Origin: Bifidobacterium sp. ESL0800
GTDB taxonomy: Bacteria > Actinomycetota > Actinomycetes > Actinomycetales > Bifidobacteriaceae
Direction: 5' to 3'
DNA: 64,000 nucleotides
NCBI RefSeq assembly: GCF_029395355.1
Contig: NZ_CP113913.1
Span: 682,001-746,000 of the forward strand
Shown: in pieces, positions 1-11,224 of the stretch
Position numbering within the stretch: position 1 is the stretch's first letter
How the letters are laid out: every line of letters begins with the position of its first letter
Translations under genes and position numbers: made by a program
The notes under the pieces: model-generated
Database searches by the model: none
Seen by the model: only the letters and a program-made list of their open reading frames with translations
Told to the model about the DNA's origin: nothing

Positions 1-150
1 GAGGAATCGGAAACGGTGGAAACGGTCTGCGAGCCGTATCTGGTGCGTGAAGGATTCATGGTCCGTACTCCGAAGGGAAGGGTCGCGACCGAAAAAGCCT
101 GGCAACATCTGGGTCTCGTCCCCAAAGATGATGTCAACAAGTTATTCTAA
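1..150 (+). CDS. ruvB: Holliday junction branch migration helicase RuvB (C-terminal end)
   Basis: Only the last 49 codons are in the window; the 5' part lies upstream. The readable tail runs from EESETVE through [10 protein letters not shown] and RTPKGRVAT to QHLGL, which is the DNA-binding winged-helix end of RuvB, the hexameric motor of the RuvABC complex that migrates Holliday junctions. It is followed 87 bp later by yajC, an order common in actinobacteria. Nothing can be said about the ATPase domain. Confidence 0.93.
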   Translation, partial: EESETVETVCEPYLVREGFMVRTPKGRVATEKAWQHLGLVPKDDVNKLF

Positions 151-237
151 AATCCGGTACGGTAGGTATGTAGATATCAGAGAGTTTGGCATCTTCAGCA
201 AGTCCGTTATTAACGTTTCGTCCGATTGGAGTTACCT

Positions 238-759
238 GTGACTGGTGGCAATACAATTTTTATTTTCGTCCTTCTTATCGCAATGGTCGCTTTGATGTGG
301 TGGCAATCGCGCAAGTCCAAGCAACAGCAGCAGAAGGTCCAGGATTTCCGCAGCTCGTTACAGCCTGGCGAATTGGTACAGACCATTGGCGGCATCATCG
401 GCGAGGTCGTTTCCGTCGATACCAAGTATGAAGAGATCGTCATCGATTCCGAAGGTTCGAAACTTCGTTTTACCTTCCGTGCCATCAGCAAGAAGTACGA
501 ACGTCCAGCTTTCATTGACGATGATGAAGTGGACGAGGACGGCAACCCGATTGTGTCCGATGATGCGGATTCTGCAAATGATGCAGAGGACGTCGACAAC
601 ACCGCAAGCGAGTCGACGAAAGTCGATGGTCAGGCGCAGGAGCCTTTTGACAGTGACGATAACACCAACGAAGCGGAACAGAATTCGGATGATGAACATG
701 CCGGTGACGCTTCCGAGGATGATGCCACGACACAAGAGGACAGTCCAAAAGACAAGTAA
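238..759 (+). CDS. yajC: Preprotein translocase subunit YajC
   Basis: Membrane accessory of the SecDF-SecYEG translocon. The protein (173 aa) starts with one strong TM helix (about residues 5-23, IFIFVLLIAMVALMWW), then a basic QSRKSKQQQQ stretch and the YajC core LQPGELVQTIGGIIGEV. The rest (from about residue 95) is a low-complexity acidic Asp/Glu/Ser/Asn tail, so it is longer than the roughly 110 aa enterobacterial protein. I chose GTG at 238 because TTGGAG at 226-231 then serves as its ribosome-binding site; a TTG at 226 is possible but would consume that site. SecD/SecF do not follow here. Confidence 0.9.
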   Translation: MTGGNTIFIFVLLIAMVALMWWQSRKSKQQQQKVQDFRSSLQPGELVQTIGGIIGEVVSVDTKYEEIVIDSEGSKLRFTFRAISKKYERPAFIDDDEVDEDGNPIVSDDADSANDAEDVDNTASESTKVDGQAQEPFDSDDNTNEAEQNSDDEHAGDASEDDATTQEDSPKDK

Positions 760-844
760 TTCCATATTCATAATTGCGGGTTGATGCCTTTAACATCGAC
801 TCAACATCCAGTAATCAATGGCCAATAGGCAGTAAGGCTTGCTC

Positions 845-1426
845 ATGACACAATCGGATATCACCATCACAGAGCTCGGCAAGGTCGGCGCAGAGGATGC
901 GCAATACATGGCCTCGCTCATCCGGACGATTCCAGGTTTTCCGAAAAAGGGTGTGCTGTTCCGTGATTTCATTCCGGTTCTCGCGGATTCCCGTGGATTC
1001 TCCATCCTGATGAAGGCACTGGAATTGGCACTGCCAGTTCCCGCCGATTCCTTTGACTATGTCGCCGGTTTGGAGGCCCGTGGTTTTCTGATCGGACCTC
1101 CTCTTGCGGCGCTGCTGGGCAAGCGTTTTCTCGCCGTGCGCAAGGCCGGCAAACTGCCTCCCGAGACCATCGGAGAAAGCTACTCTTTGGAATACGGCGA
1201 GGCCAAGGTCGAAATCGAAAAAGATGCGGTAAAACCTGGCGACAAAGTGCTGATTGTCGACGATTTGATTGCTACAGGTGGTACGGCCAAGGCAGCTGCA
1301 GACCTTATTTCCAAGGCCGGTGGTCAAGTTGTCGGTTTCAGCTTCGTCATGGAACTCATCGGTCTTACGGGACGAAACGATCTGGGCGATGTGCCAATCA
1401 GCTCCTTGGTGACCATGCCTGCCTGA
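845..1426 (+). CDS. apt: Adenine phosphoribosyltransferase
   Basis: Purine salvage enzyme converting adenine and PRPP to AMP and pyrophosphate in the cytoplasm. At 193 aa it has a normal length. The PRPP-binding signature VLIVDDLIATGGTA (about residues 138-151) is intact, as are IPGFPKKGVLFRD near the N-terminus and GLEARGFLIG. ATG 845 is preferred over TTG 839 because GTAAGG lies at a usable distance. It sits between yajC and sucC with its own short leader, so it may be transcribed separately. Confidence 0.95.
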   Translation: MTQSDITITELGKVGAEDAQYMASLIRTIPGFPKKGVLFRDFIPVLADSRGFSILMKALELALPVPADSFDYVAGLEARGFLIGPPLAALLGKRFLAVRKAGKLPPETIGESYSLEYGEAKVEIEKDAVKPGDKVLIVDDLIATGGTAKAAADLISKAGGQVVGFSFVMELIGLTGRNDLGDVPISSLVTMPA

Positions 1427-1485
1427 CAGAGAGCGCCGAACGCGAAGGCACGGGCTGAATCAGCATCAATCGATAAGAGGGTTTT

Positions 1486-2685
1486 ATGGATCTTTATGAA
1501 TATCAGGCAAGGCAGTTGCTTGCGCAACAGGGCATCGACATACCAAAAGGCGTATTCGCGCAGAATTCCCATGAAGTGGCCGTTGCCGCCGATGAAATCG
1601 GTTATCCGTGTGTCGTCAAAGCGCAGGTCCGTGCCGGACATCGTGGACAGGCAGGCGGGGTGAAACTCGCGAAGACGCAGGATGAGGCTATCCTCTCCTC
1701 GGAACAGATTCTGCCGATGACCATCAGCGGACACAAGGTGAACGGCGTTTTGGTTGCTGAAGCCAAGAATGTGCTCCATGAATACTATGTCTCCATTTCC
1801 CTCGATCGTTCCTCCCGAGATTTCGATGTGTTGGCAACAGCCAATGGCGGCACCGAGGTTGAGGAAATCGCAAGGGAGCACCCGGAATCGGTCAAACGCC
1901 TGCACATCAGTGCTCTGGAGGATTTTGACATCGACGCTGCCCGTAAAATGGCGGAATCGATCGGTTTCTATCATGCCGACGTCGATCAGGCCGCTGACGT
2001 GTTGCTCAAAATGTGGAAATGCTTCAAGGACAATGACGCGACACTGGTCGAAATCAATCCCTTGGCGAAGATCGGCGATCCCGATGATGAATCCTCCAAG
2101 AAGCTCTGTGCCCTTGACGCCAAAATATCGTTGGACGACAATGCCGCCTTCCGCCATGACGGATGGAAGCAATTTGCCGACACCACGCATACCGATATGT
2201 TCGAAGAACGTGCGAAAGAGCACGGGTTGCATTACGTCCATCTGAAAGGTGAGGTCGGTGTCATAGGCAATGGTGCAGGGCTTGTGATGAGCTCCTTGGA
2301 TGCCGTCTCTGGTGCCGGAGAGGAACAAGGAAACGGCGCCAAGCCCGCGAATTTCCTCGATATCGGGGGAGGGGCGTCATCAGAGGTCATGAGCGAGAGC
2401 CTTTCCATCGTGCTGTCCGACCCGCAGGTGGAATCGGTGTTCGTCAACGTCTATGGCGGCATCACGGCCTGCGATGAGGTGGCGCATGGAATCCTCGAAG
2501 CCCTTACGACACTGAATGTCTCCAAGCCGATTGTCGTACGTTTCGACGGCAATGCCGCACAACTTGGTTTGAAGATTCTTGAGAACGCGCACAATCCCAA
2601 CATCCATGTCAGCAGCACCATGGAAGAGGCTGCACAAGAGGCCGCAAGGCTGGCAAAGCCCGCTGCCAAGGAGGCCACCAAATGA
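1486..2685 (+). CDS. sucC: Succinyl-CoA synthetase, beta subunit
   Basis: Nucleotide-binding subunit of succinate-CoA ligase (succinate + CoA + NTP to succinyl-CoA). The 399 aa protein opens with [17 protein letters not shown], carries an N-terminal ATP-grasp fold ([23 protein letters not shown]) and the C-terminal CoA-ligase domain with [12 protein letters not shown] clear AAGAGGG ribosome site precedes the ATG. It overlaps sucD by 4 bp (ATGA), so the subunits are translationally coupled. Bifidobacteria are generally regarded as lacking a complete TCA cycle, so the role is probably supplying succinyl-CoA for biosynthesis; that is inference. Confidence 0.96.
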   Translation: MDLYEYQARQLLAQQGIDIPKGVFAQNSHEVAVAADEIGYPCVVKAQVRAGHRGQAGGVKLAKTQDEAILSSEQILPMTISGHKVNGVLVAEAKNVLHEYYVSISLDRSSRDFDVLATANGGTEVEEIAREHPESVKRLHISALEDFDIDAARKMAESIGFYHADVDQAADVLLKMWKCFKDNDATLVEINPLAKIGDPDDESSKKLCALDAKISLDDNAAFRHDGWKQFADTTHTDMFEERAKEHGLHYVHLKGEVGVIGNGAGLVMSSLDAVSGAGEEQGNGAKPANFLDIGGGASSEVMSESLSIVLSDPQVESVFVNVYGGITACDEVAHGILEALTTLNVSKPIVVRFDGNAAQLGLKILENAHNPNIHVSSTMEEAAQEAARLAKPAAKEATK

Positions 2686-3617
2686 CATTGTTCGTTGAAG
2701 ATGATGCCCCTGTCATCGTCCAAGGGATGACCGGTCACCAAGGCATGACCCATACCTCGCGTATGCTCAATGCGGGCACGAATATCGTCGGCGGGGTGAA
2801 CCCTCGAAAAGCCGGCCAGAATGTGGCGTTTCACGTCGAAGCGTCCGACAGCGATATCGCCATCCCTGTCTACGCGACTTGTGGGGAAGCCAAAGAAGCC
2901 ACCGGTGCCAAGGCAAGCGTGATTTTCGTTCCTCCGCGCTTTGCGAAAAGCGCGATGTTGGAGGCCATCGACGCCGGTATTGGTCTCATCGTCGTCATCA
3001 CCGAAGGCATCCCCGTGGCCGACACGGCCTATTGCGTCGAGTTGGCGTTGCAGAAGGGCATCAGGATCATAGGGCCCAATTGCCCCGGTCTCTTAAAGCT
3101 TCCCAAGGTCGACGATTCTGCCGATCATGGCATCAATCTCGGCATCATTCCTGACGGAATCGTTTCTTCCGGTCCGCTCGGTCTGGTCTCCAAATCGGGA
3201 ACCCTGACCTACCAGCTGATGGGTGAGCTTTCGGACATCGGTTTCACGGCCTGCATCGGTGTCGGAGGAGACCCGATAGTGGGTACGACGCTGGTCGAGG
3301 CGTTGCAGCAATTCGAAGCCGACGAAGCGACCAAAGCCGTTATCATGATCGGCGAAATCGGCGGTAACGCCGAACAGGATGCAGCGGCTTGGGCCAAGCA
3401 GCATATGAGCAAACCGGTGGTTGCCTACATTGCAGGCTTTACGGCGCCTGAAGGCAAACAGATGGGCCATGCCGGTGCCATCGTCTCCGGAGGCAAAGGT
3501 ACTGCCCAAGACAAGAAGGAGGCCCTTGAAGCCGCGGGTATTGCGGTAGGCAAGACCCCCGGGCAGGCCGCCCAGCTCGTTCGCCAGCTCATGAACGGCG
3601 GTACTTTCAAGGCATGA
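2682..3617 (+). CDS. sucD: Succinyl-CoA synthetase, alpha subunit
   Basis: CoA-binding, phosphohistidine-bearing subunit of succinate-CoA ligase, 311 aa. The N-terminal Rossmann-type CoA-binding domain shows [23 protein letters not shown] lies mid-protein. The active-site His is in [16 protein letters not shown] (about residues 263-278). The start codon overlaps the sucC stop, and the stop overlaps the ATG of the following membrane-protein gene, giving a tight three-gene operon. Confidence 0.96.
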   Translation: MTLFVEDDAPVIVQGMTGHQGMTHTSRMLNAGTNIVGGVNPRKAGQNVAFHVEASDSDIAIPVYATCGEAKEATGAKASVIFVPPRFAKSAMLEAIDAGIGLIVVITEGIPVADTAYCVELALQKGIRIIGPNCPGLLKLPKVDDSADHGINLGIIPDGIVSSGPLGLVSKSGTLTYQLMGELSDIGFTACIGVGGDPIVGTTLVEALQQFEADEATKAVIMIGEIGGNAEQDAAAWAKQHMSKPVVAYIAGFTAPEGKQMGHAGAIVSGGKGTAQDKKEALEAAGIAVGKTPGQAAQLVRQLMNGGTFKA

Positions 3618-4987
3618 GCAAATACCAGCGGCCATGGCTTAAAGGAATTCTTACAGCTCTTGGTGCATCTGTGATCTTCACGGTGTGCCTGGGGTTATTC
3701 ATGGCGCTGACATTACTGATCGTCTCCATGGAAGAAGGCGGGGGAACCCTCTCCAGCGAGTCTGTTGCCCTGACATTGGCGATTGTGCTTTTAAGCCAAG
3801 GTGCAGGTTTCCGGGCCGGGGCCATCACATTGAGCATCGTTCCCCTGCTTTTGACGTTTCTGCTTGTCTGGCTGATTGCTTGGCTCACCAAAACGCTTTC
3901 CCGAAGTCCCCAAGCCTATGTCACCGGCCTATTGCTGTGGATAGCTATCATGTGGATATTTGAGCAGAACGTCGCGGTCATTCTCCAAGATCCTGTCTGG
4001 TTCATAATCCTTAAGACGGCCACTGTATATACGGTCGGTTTCTTTTGTGGCGCCTTGCCGCAGTCGCAACTGATGAAACGGTGCGTTCAATTCGTTCGTG
4101 ACAACATTTCCGAGCGTCTGGCCGTCAGCGTGAAACTCGGTTTCGTCAATACGGCCGCACTGCTGTTGGGTTATTTCGCCATTGGTCTTATCACCTTGAT
4201 TGTTTGGATCGTCACCAATCAGAGTGCGATGCTTCGCGTCTTTCACATGGCCAGCATGCAGACCGGCTCACGGATCATGACCACAATCTGTACTCTGGCG
4301 TGGTTGCCTAATCTTTGCCTGTGGGCAGTCTCATGGTTGTTCGGGTCGGGATTTGCCATAGGAGATCTGGCGTCGTTTACATTATGGAACGATCACGCAG
4401 CGGGGCTTCCCACCGTGCCTGTCTTTGCGATATTCCCGCAGGCCGTTTCCAACGATATGCTTCGTATCTGTTTCATATCGATACCCCTCGTCTGCGGATT
4501 GCTGATCGGTATCACCGAATTGTTCCTGCCACGTTGCTTTGCCATCGGGGCAGGAAAACCGGGCGAGCCGGTGAACGTCGGCAGAATCATCGTTCAGTTC
4601 TGGTATCCGATTCTCTCCTTCTTCCTGACCAGCGCCTTGATGGCTTTGCTGATGAACATCCTTTTCGGCCTTTCTTCGGGAGCCTTGGGTCAGCATCGTC
4701 TGGCCCATGTCGGTGTCGATTCGGCGGCTTCTTCCAGGGTGGTTTGTTTGCCGAGCGCCCTTGGTTTCTCCTTTGCATGGCTTCTTTCCGTTGTGGTCGT
4801 CGCGATGGTTTTTGCGATGCGGCTGTTCTTCGGATATCTGAGATCACGTGGGAAAACGAGTGAAAACGAAACGGGCGCCAGCCACAGTGATGCCGATAAC
4901 GACACTTCGGTCCCTGATATTTCCAATTCTTCGGTCTCGTCATCAGCAACCGGTCTTGCACCGGAAGATGAGACGGAAATCCCATAG
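3614..4987 (+). CDS. PerM-like multispanning membrane protein (DUF6350)
   Basis: A 457-aa integral membrane protein with about nine or ten hydrophobic segments between residues 10 and 410 and an acidic, Ser/Thr-rich cytoplasmic tail. It overlaps sucD by 4 bp and precedes purH. In mycobacteria the same position downstream of sucD is held by perM, a membrane protein linked to cell division. Assignment to that family rests on position, size and topology rather than on a catalytic motif. No enzyme signature is visible. Confidence 0.72.
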   Translation: MSKYQRPWLKGILTALGASVIFTVCLGLFMALTLLIVSMEEGGGTLSSESVALTLAIVLLSQGAGFRAGAITLSIVPLLLTFLLVWLIAWLTKTLSRSPQAYVTGLLLWIAIMWIFEQNVAVILQDPVWFIILKTATVYTVGFFCGALPQSQLMKRCVQFVRDNISERLAVSVKLGFVNTAALLLGYFAIGLITLIVWIVTNQSAMLRVFHMASMQTGSRIMTTICTLAWLPNLCLWAVSWLFGSGFAIGDLASFTLWNDHAAGLPTVPVFAIFPQAVSNDMLRICFISIPLVCGLLIGITELFLPRCFAIGAGKPGEPVNVGRIIVQFWYPILSFFLTSALMALLMNILFGLSSGALGQHRLAHVGVDSAASSRVVCLPSALGFSFAWLLSVVVVAMVFAMRLFFGYLRSRGKTSENETGASHSDADNDTSVPDISNSSVSSSATGLAPEDETEIP

Positions 4988-5013
4988 TACCGCCACAACA
5001 AAGGGAGAGACAG

Positions 5014-6681
5014 ATGACAGCAACCAATCGCATGGTCAAACGGGCCCTGGTATCGGTTTATGACAAAACCGGCATCGAAGGGCTTGCCGAGGCGTTCGTC
5101 AAGGCAGGAACCGAAGTCGTTTCCACCGGATCCACCGCGAAACGACTTCTTGAACTCGGTGTGAACGTGACCGAAGTACAGGAGGTCACCGGTTTCCCCG
5201 AAAGCCTTGGAGGACGCGTCAAGACGCTCGACCCCCACATCCATGCGGGTATTTTGGCCGATATGACCAATCCCGCGCAGGCTGAAGAACTTGAATCATT
5301 GAATATTAAGCCTTTCGACATGGTCATCGTCAATCTCTATCCCTTTGCGGATACTGTGCGGTCCGGAGCTGGTGAATCCGACGTCATCGAGAAAATCGAC
5401 ATCGGCGGGCCTTCCATGATCCGTGGAGCCGCGAAGAACAGTGCCAGCGTTGCCGTAATCACCGATCCTGCCGATTACGCCCTTGCAGCGCAACGTGTGG
5501 CTGATGGTACCGGATTCTCGCTTCAAGAACGTCGCTGGCTGGCCGCCAAGGCCTTCGCAACCACAGCTGCTTACGACGCCACCATAGCCGAGTGGACCGG
5601 CAGCCATTGGCCCCAACCGACGAACATTGCCGGTGTCTCTTCGACGGATTCGTCGATTTCAGACGAGATATCGAAAACGCAACAGGCCCCGGAAACCCAT
5701 CAGACCGAGATGTCCCCCTCCCAGCTGACCCGTACATGGAACTATGCACATGGGCTGCGTTACGGCGAAAACCCGCACCAGCAGGCCAGCCTGTACGTCG
5801 ACGTGCTGGACCAGACCGGCTTCGCCCATGCGCAGCAGCTCGGCGGCAAGCCGATGAGCTACAACAATTATGTGGACGCGGATGCCGCCTGGCGCGCGGT
5901 CTGGGATTTCGCGCCGCAGATCGCCGTTGCCGTGTGCAAGCACAACAATCCTTGCGGGCTTGCAATCGGCAAGAGCGTTGCACAGGCCCATCTCAAGGCG
6001 CATGCCTGCGATCCGATGAGCGCGTATGGTGGCGTGATCGCGGCCAATTCAACGATTACCCTTGAGATGGCGCAGAATGTCCGCCCGATTTTCACCGAGG
6101 TCATCGTAGCCCCTGATTATGAGCCTGAGGCTCTTGCATTCCTTAAGGCGCACAAGAAGAACCTGCGCATCCTCAAAGTCGCCCAAAGGCCACACACTGA
6201 AATGCAGTTCCGTCAGATTGACGGCGGCATCCTGGTGCAGTCCATCGATAGGATCGATGCATCCGGTGATGACCCTTCAAACTGGAAGCTGGTTTCCGGT
6301 CAGGCTGCGGACGCCGATACGCTCAAGGACTTGGAATTTGCGTGGCGTGCGATTCGTTGTGTGAAATCCAATGCCATCCTTCTTGCCCACGATCAGGCGA
6401 CGATAGGTATCGGTATGGGCCAGGTCAACCGTGTCGACTCCTGTCATTTGGCGGTCGAACGTGCCAACACTTTGGCCGACGGTGCGAACCGCGCGCGAGG
6501 CTCTGTGGCCGCTTCCGATGCGTTCTTCCCGTTCGCCGATGGTGCCGAGGCGCTGATCGATGCCGGTGTGAAGGCCATCGTACAGCCAGGTGGCTCCATT
6601 CGTGACAAAGAAGTCATCGAGGCGGCTCAAAAGCGTGGCATCACCATGTATCTGACAGGAACGCGCCACTTCTTCCACTGA
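5014..6681 (+). CDS. purH: Bifunctional AICAR transformylase / IMP cyclohydrolase
   Basis: Catalyses the last two steps of de novo IMP synthesis: formylation of AICAR with 10-formyl-THF, then ring closure. The 555-aa protein starts with the MGS-like cyclohydrolase domain ([42 protein letters not shown]). The transformylase domain carries [20 protein letters not shown] and [11 protein letters not shown] polar Ser/Thr/Gln linker at about residues 208-232 separates the domains. A strong GGGAGA site precedes the ATG. A textbook terminator follows (6727-6770). Confidence 0.97.
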   Translation: MTATNRMVKRALVSVYDKTGIEGLAEAFVKAGTEVVSTGSTAKRLLELGVNVTEVQEVTGFPESLGGRVKTLDPHIHAGILADMTNPAQAEELESLNIKPFDMVIVNLYPFADTVRSGAGESDVIEKIDIGGPSMIRGAAKNSASVAVITDPADYALAAQRVADGTGFSLQERRWLAAKAFATTAAYDATIAEWTGSHWPQPTNIAGVSSTDSSISDEISKTQQAPETHQTEMSPSQLTRTWNYAHGLRYGENPHQQASLYVDVLDQTGFAHAQQLGGKPMSYNNYVDADAAWRAVWDFAPQIAVAVCKHNNPCGLAIGKSVAQAHLKAHACDPMSAYGGVIAANSTITLEMAQNVRPIFTEVIVAPDYEPEALAFLKAHKKNLRILKVAQRPHTEMQFRQIDGGILVQSIDRIDASGDDPSNWKLVSGQAADADTLKDLEFAWRAIRCVKSNAILLAHDQATIGIGMGQVNRVDSCHLAVERANTLADGANRARGSVAASDAFFPFADGAEALIDAGVKAIVQPGGSIRDKEVIEAAQKRGITMYLTGTRHFFH

Positions 6682-6726
6682 TTTGAATTCGGCTGTATGT
6701 CGAACTTCTGATGGCCCGATACACTA

Positions 6727-6770
6727 AATACCGGTACGCGGCTAATATAGCCGATGTACCGGTATTTTTT
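6727..6770 (+). terminator. Rho-independent terminator after purH
   Basis: Arms AATACCGGTAC and GTACCGGTATT pair perfectly, with an inner GGCTAATATAGCC hairpin, and a run of six T follows. It ends the purH transcript only 19 bp before the next start codon, so the DUF3017 gene may depend on read-through. Confidence 0.9.
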
Positions 6771-6788
6771 ATTTCAAAAGGAATGGCC

Positions 6789-7076
6789 ATGTCCCACAAG
6801 CACCCGTATGTCTCCGAGAAAAACGAAGGCAAACCACTATTCGAATGGGGAGTGCTTATCGTCGTCATCATTGCCGCCGTGTTGGCTGGCTTCGGATATA
6901 CGATGGCCGCCACAGCGGTATTCGCTGCGACGGCCATCATTACCGGATTGATTCGATTAATCTTCAAAGACCGAAGCCCTTGGAAGATACGTTCCGTAGG
7001 ATTTGATGCCTTTATCGGCATCGCTTTGGGAATCGGATTACTGGTCGTTTACTTCAGCATTCAGTTGATGATGTAA
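6789..7076 (+). CDS. DUF3017-type small membrane protein
   Basis: A 95-aa protein with an N-terminal polar segment (MSHKHPYVSEKNEG) and three hydrophobic helices (about residues 19-34, 36-52, 73-93). In other actinobacteria DUF3017 proteins lie next to purH or folD, which fits this position. Function unknown. I prefer ATG 6789 over ATG 6783 because AAAGGA at 6777-6782 is correctly spaced only for the second. It converges on the aquaporin gene with a 10-bp gap. Confidence 0.7.
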   Translation: MSHKHPYVSEKNEGKPLFEWGVLIVVIIAAVLAGFGYTMAATAVFAATAIITGLIRLIFKDRSPWKIRSVGFDAFIGIALGIGLLVVYFSIQLMM

Positions 7077-7086
7077 AGCGATTGTC

Positions 7087-8121
7087 TCAATCTTTGTCGG
7101 TATCCGTTTGGCTTTCCTCGTTTTGGGGGCTTTCGACCGTAGCGTCGTTTTCGGGCTTGGGTTCATCGGTCGTCTCGGAGGGAATCTCTGATTCTGTGAG
7201 GGAGGGCATCTGAAAATCATCGGACTTCTCGGCGTCAGCAGACTCATCGTCATCGGCGCTCCCGTTTTCGGACTGAGCGTCTTCCTGCTCCCAGTCGGCG
7301 GTGACGTCGAGAGCTTCGGCATCCTCCGAATTCTTGCTGGAAATCATCTGAGCAATGATAACGACGATGGCGACGATGGCCGCGGCGAGAATCGGGCAGA
7401 TCCAGAAGATCCAGAGCTGCTGCAACGGGTGGGTGGCAAGACCGGCGTTGTTGGCGAAAATGGCGATGCCGGTGGCGCGTGCGGGGTTGAGCGACGAACC
7501 GGTGACCGGATAGGTGAAGGTGACGCCGAGCGCATAGGCGACGCCCATGATGGCCGCGGCGTTGGAGGTGGCCTTGCCGTCGTCGTCAATCGCACGCAAC
7601 GAAGCCGCTACGACAATGATGGTGGCGATGACTTCGACAACAACCGCGAAGAGAATGCCGAAACTCACGCCTGCCTGCTGCAGCTGGGTGGCGGAAATGG
7701 ATCCCTGATCATAGCCGTTGACCGCGTTGGCAAACCACATCCTGGCCGGAGCGGCCTTCGAGGTCGGCAGCACCAGCTTGGCGACGCCGCCGGCCGCAAT
7801 GGCGCCGACGACCTGGGCCACGATGTAGCAGATGCCGTTGACGATACCGATCTTGCTGACCAGCATCGCCGCCAGCGTCACAGCCGGGTTGAACTGGCCG
7901 CCCGAGAACCTGCCGAAGACAAAGGTCATCGCAGCGTAGGCGAGACCGGTGGCAGCGGCGACCAGGATCGCGCTTGGGCCATACAATGACGGGCTGAGCG
8001 CCGATACCAAGTAGATTGCGATAAAAATAAGGAAACTGCCGACAAGTTCGCTGCAGATTCCTGAAATGGAAATGACCGGCGAAGTCTTATTTTCCGTATG
8101 TTGTGCTTGTTGTTCCGTCAT
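7087..8121 (-). CDS. MIP-family channel (aquaporin/glycerol facilitator) with acidic C-terminal tail
   Basis: Passive water or small-solute channel of the plasma membrane. Two NPA half-helix motifs are intact: GGQFNPAVTLAAML (about residue 70) and SSLNPARATG (about residue 210), with six TM helices over residues 20-260. Unusually, about 90 residues of highly acidic Glu/Asp/Ser sequence follow the last helix (EDAEALDVTADWEQEDAQ onward). The start at 8121 has AAAGGA six bases upstream; an in-frame ATG at 8142 would lack one. Solute specificity cannot be read from the sequence. Confidence 0.88.
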   Translation of the reverse strand: MTEQQAQHTENKTSPVISISGICSELVGSFLIFIAIYLVSALSPSLYGPSAILVAAATGLAYAAMTFVFGRFSGGQFNPAVTLAAMLVSKIGIVNGICYIVAQVVGAIAAGGVAKLVLPTSKAAPARMWFANAVNGYDQGSISATQLQQAGVSFGILFAVVVEVIATIIVVAASLRAIDDDGKATSNAAAIMGVAYALGVTFTYPVTGSSLNPARATGIAIFANNAGLATHPLQQLWIFWICPILAAAIVAIVVIIAQMISSKNSEDAEALDVTADWEQEDAQSENGSADDDESADAEKSDDFQMPSLTESEIPSETTDEPKPENDATVESPQNEESQTDTDKD

Positions 8122-8309
8122 CACTGTTCCTTTTATTGTCAAAGTGGCGAATCACGCCATACAATCTTTCATAATAGCAAAGGGGCAGTAACTACTGTAT
8201 AATAAAACAAGTTGTGTTCGGACATTTTTTCAAGGTCGGAACGCTGCGAGTACAGTACGCGACGAAACGCTGGAATCAAGCCGTTTCGCAAGGCCACGTT
8301 GGGAGAACG

Positions 8310-9086
8310 ATGCCACACGCATATTCACACGCCGAAAAGGCGCATCACGATAATTACGATGAAGGGATTCGACTTCAAAAGCTGTTGGCACAGGCCGGTT
8401 TCGGCTCCAGGCGCAAGTGTGAGGAAATCATCACCGAGGGCAGGGTCGAGGTCGACGGGGAACTGGTGACCGAGCTCGGCACCCGCGTTGACCCGTCCAG
8501 CCAGCAGATCCGGGTCGACGGGTCGAGGATCCGGCTCAACAACAAGCACATCACCTTGGCGTTGAACAAGCCCAAGAAGGTGCTTTCGACGATGGATGAT
8601 CCGAAGGGGCGCTATACGCTCCGCGACATCGTCGGCGACAAATACGAGCGCATTTTCCATATGGGGCGTCTCGATTACGAAACCGAAGGCCTCATCCTGA
8701 TGACCAATGACGGCGAGCTGAGCCAGCACGTCATGCATCCGCGCTACGAGGTCAAGAAGACCTACGTCGCCACGCTGGACGGGCGAATCAGCGGCAACAT
8801 CTGTCGGCGACTGGTCAGCCAGGGGGTCAACCTGGACGACGGGCTTATCCGTCTCGACCATTGCGCCATCATCGATTCCTCGCGCGATCAGACCATCGTC
8901 AAGGTGGTGCTGCATTCCGGCAAGAACCGCATCGTCCGCCGTATCTTCGGTGCCGTCGGCTTTCCGGTGCGTAGGCTCGTGCGTACGCAGATCGGACCGA
9001 TTAAACTCGGCGATCTCAAGCCCGGCTCGTACCGCGTGCTTTCGCAGACCGAGGTTCGCTCGCTTTCCAAGGAGGTAGGCCTGTGA
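8310..9086 (+). CDS. 23S rRNA pseudouridine synthase, RsuA/RluB family
   Basis: Modifies rRNA uridine to pseudouridine. The 258-aa protein has an N-terminal S4 domain ([22 protein letters not shown], about residues 15-40) and the catalytic motif [19 protein letters not shown] with the nucleophilic Asp at about residue 125, then KTYVATLDG and [11 protein letters not shown]. The start is preceded by GGGAGA; an upstream in-frame ATG at 8214 would add 32 unrelated residues. Its stop overlaps the start of cmk-der by 4 bp, as the RluB/ScpB/Cmk/Der neighbourhood often does. Confidence 0.92.
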   Translation: MPHAYSHAEKAHHDNYDEGIRLQKLLAQAGFGSRRKCEEIITEGRVEVDGELVTELGTRVDPSSQQIRVDGSRIRLNNKHITLALNKPKKVLSTMDDPKGRYTLRDIVGDKYERIFHMGRLDYETEGLILMTNDGELSQHVMHPRYEVKKTYVATLDGRISGNICRRLVSQGVNLDDGLIRLDHCAIIDSSRDQTIVKVVLHSGKNRIVRRIFGAVGFPVRRLVRTQIGPIKLGDLKPGSYRVLSQTEVRSLSKEVGL

Positions 9087-11224
9087 TACGCGTAGCCATT
9101 GACGGGCCCGCAGGTGTGGGCAAATCCTCGACGTCCAAGGCGCTGGCCAAGTATTTCGGCTACGCCTACCTCGATACCGGGGCCATGTATCGCGCCGCTG
9201 CCTGGTGGTGCCTGAAACAAGGTGCCGACCTGGATGCCGAGACTGTCGACGAACAGACGATCACCGAAATGGTGGGGGAGCTGTTCACCGGAGACCACTT
9301 CGATATCGGCGTCGACCCCGACGATCCGAAGGTCCTGGTCGACGGCGAAGACATCAGCGAGGCGATTCGCGATTCGCGTGTCTCGTCCCACGTCTCGAAA
9401 GTCTCGAATATCGTACCGGTGCGGCATCTGCTGATCGCCGCGCAACGGGCGTACATCAACCGTGAAGTCTCCGTGGATTCGTTCTCGAAAGGCGCCGGCA
9501 TCGTCGCCGAAGGTCGTGACATCACCACCGTCGTCGCTCCCAATGCGGAGGTGCGGGTGCTGTTGACCGCGCGACCCGAAGTGCGTCAGGCTCGGAGAAC
9601 CGGACAGTCTGCGGCTGGGACCGGCGTCGGCGCCGATAACGTCATAGCCCGTGACAAGGCCGATTCCAAGGCCACAAGCTTCCTCGAAGCGGCCGAAGGC
9701 GTGACGACCGTCGACAATTCCGACCTCACGTTTGAAGAGACATTGGACAGGCTCGTCGAGCTGGTCGACGCCGCCGCTGAGGAACAGTCCTACAAGCAGT
9801 ATGCCGCCAATCTCGAAGGCTACGACCTTGACGAGGAAGACGAGGCGTTGCTGGCCGGCGAGACCGGGGATTCGGCTTCGGCCGCCAACCAGAAGGCCGT
9901 CGGCGTGCTCGCCGTGGTCGGCCGTCCGAACGTCGGCAAGTCGACCTTGGTCAACCGCATTCTCGGCCGTCGCGCGGCCGTCGTGGAGAACACCCCGGGC
10001 GTCACCCGCGACCGTGTGAGCTACGACGCCGAATGGGCCGGCACGGACTTCAAACTCGTCGACACCGGCGGTTGGGAAGCCGATGTCGAAGGCATCGAAT
10101 CCGCAATCGCCTCGCAAGCCCAGGTGGCCGTGGGGCTTTCCGACGCCGTGGTGCTGGTGGTCGACGGTCAGGTCGGCATTACCTCCACCGATGAACGTAT
10201 CGTTCATATGCTGCGCGAAAGCGGCAAGCCGGTGGTGTTGGCCGTCAACAAGATCGACGACGGCTCCAACGAATATCTGGCGGCCGACTTCTGGAAGCTC
10301 GGGCTGGGAGAACCGTACGGGATTTCAGCGATGCATGGCAGGGGGGTAGGCGACCTGCTCGACGTGGCCGTCGACACCCTGGCCAAGGCCAAGAAGACCT
10401 CCGGTTTCCTCACGCCGACCAACCTGCGCCGTGTCGCCCTGATCGGCAGGCCGAACGTGGGCAAGTCCTCGCTCTTGAACGAGCTGGCGCACGAGGAACG
10501 CAGCGTGGTCAACGATCTGGCGGGCACCACGCGCGACCCGGTCGACGAGGTCATTCGCATCGGCGACGAGGATTGGTTGTTCATCGACACGGCCGGCATC
10601 AAGCGCAGGCTCCACAAGCTTTCCGGAGCCGAATATTATTCGTCGCTGCGTACGCAGGCCGCCATCGAACGTTCCGAGCTGGCGTTGGTGCTTTTCGACG
10701 CCTCGCAGCCGATCGCCGACCAGGACCTCAAGGTGATGAGCCAGGCCGTGGACGCCGGGCGTGCCGTCGTGCTGGTGTTCAACAAGTGGGACCTGATGGA
10801 CGAATTCGACCGGCAGCGCCTCGAGCGCCTATGGCAGACCGAGTTCGATCAGGTCACGTGGGCGCAGCGTGTCAATCTTTCCGCCAAGACCGGATGGCAC
10901 ACCAACCGTCTGCTTGCTGCGATGAACACGGCTTTGGATTCCTGGGACAAGCGCATACCGACCGGCAAGCTCAACTCGTTCCTCGGCCGCATCCAGTCCG
11001 CCCACCCGCACCCGTTGCGCGGCGGCAAGCAGCCGCGGATTTTGTTCGCCACGCAGGCGTCGACGCGTCCGCCGCGCTTCGTCATCTTCGCCACAGGCTT
11101 CCTCGAGCACGGCTATCGTCGCTACATCGAGCGTCAGCTGCGCGAGGAGTTCGGTTTCGAAGGCACCCCGATCCAGATCTCGGTGCACATCCGCGAGCGC
11201 AAGTCGAACGGCAAGAAGAAGTAA
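9083..11224 (+). CDS. cmk-der: Fusion of cytidylate kinase and GTPase Der (EngA)
   Basis: One 713-aa polypeptide. Residues 1-230 are cytidylate kinase ([20 protein letters not shown]-loop, [20 protein letters not shown]), making CDP/dCDP. Residues 270-713 are the ribosome-assembly GTPase Der with two G domains ([12 protein letters not shown] near residue 278; [12 protein letters not shown] near 456; NKxD boxes NKID and NKWD) and the C-terminal KH-like domain. An acidic linker around residues 240-265 joins them. Such a fusion is known in bifidobacteria, whereas most bacteria keep two genes. It is translationally coupled to the upstream pseudouridine synthase. Confidence 0.97.
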   Translation: MIRVAIDGPAGVGKSSTSKALAKYFGYAYLDTGAMYRAAAWWCLKQGADLDAETVDEQTITEMVGELFTGDHFDIGVDPDDPKVLVDGEDISEAIRDSRVSSHVSKVSNIVPVRHLLIAAQRAYINREVSVDSFSKGAGIVAEGRDITTVVAPNAEVRVLLTARPEVRQARRTGQSAAGTGVGADNVIARDKADSKATSFLEAAEGVTTVDNSDLTFEETLDRLVELVDAAAEEQSYKQYAANLEGYDLDEEDEALLAGETGDSASAANQKAVGVLAVVGRPNVGKSTLVNRILGRRAAVVENTPGVTRDRVSYDAEWAGTDFKLVDTGGWEADVEGIESAIASQAQVAVGLSDAVVLVVDGQVGITSTDERIVHMLRESGKPVVLAVNKIDDGSNEYLAADFWKLGLGEPYGISAMHGRGVGDLLDVAVDTLAKAKKTSGFLTPTNLRRVALIGRPNVGKSSLLNELAHEERSVVNDLAGTTRDPVDEVIRIGDEDWLFIDTAGIKRRLHKLSGAEYYSSLRTQAAIERSELALVLFDASQPIADQDLKVMSQAVDAGRAVVLVFNKWDLMDEFDRQRLERLWQTEFDQVTWAQRVNLSAKTGWHTNRLLAAMNTALDSWDKRIPTGKLNSFLGRIQSAHPHPLRGGKQPRILFATQASTRPPRFVIFATGFLEHGYRRYIERQLREEFGFEGTPIQISVHIRERKSNGKKK

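Noticed and set aside
1324..2328. A 334-aa minus-strand open frame opposite sucC
   Set aside because: sucC has complete family motifs and codon structure; the antisense frame has no recognisable domain or ribosome site.
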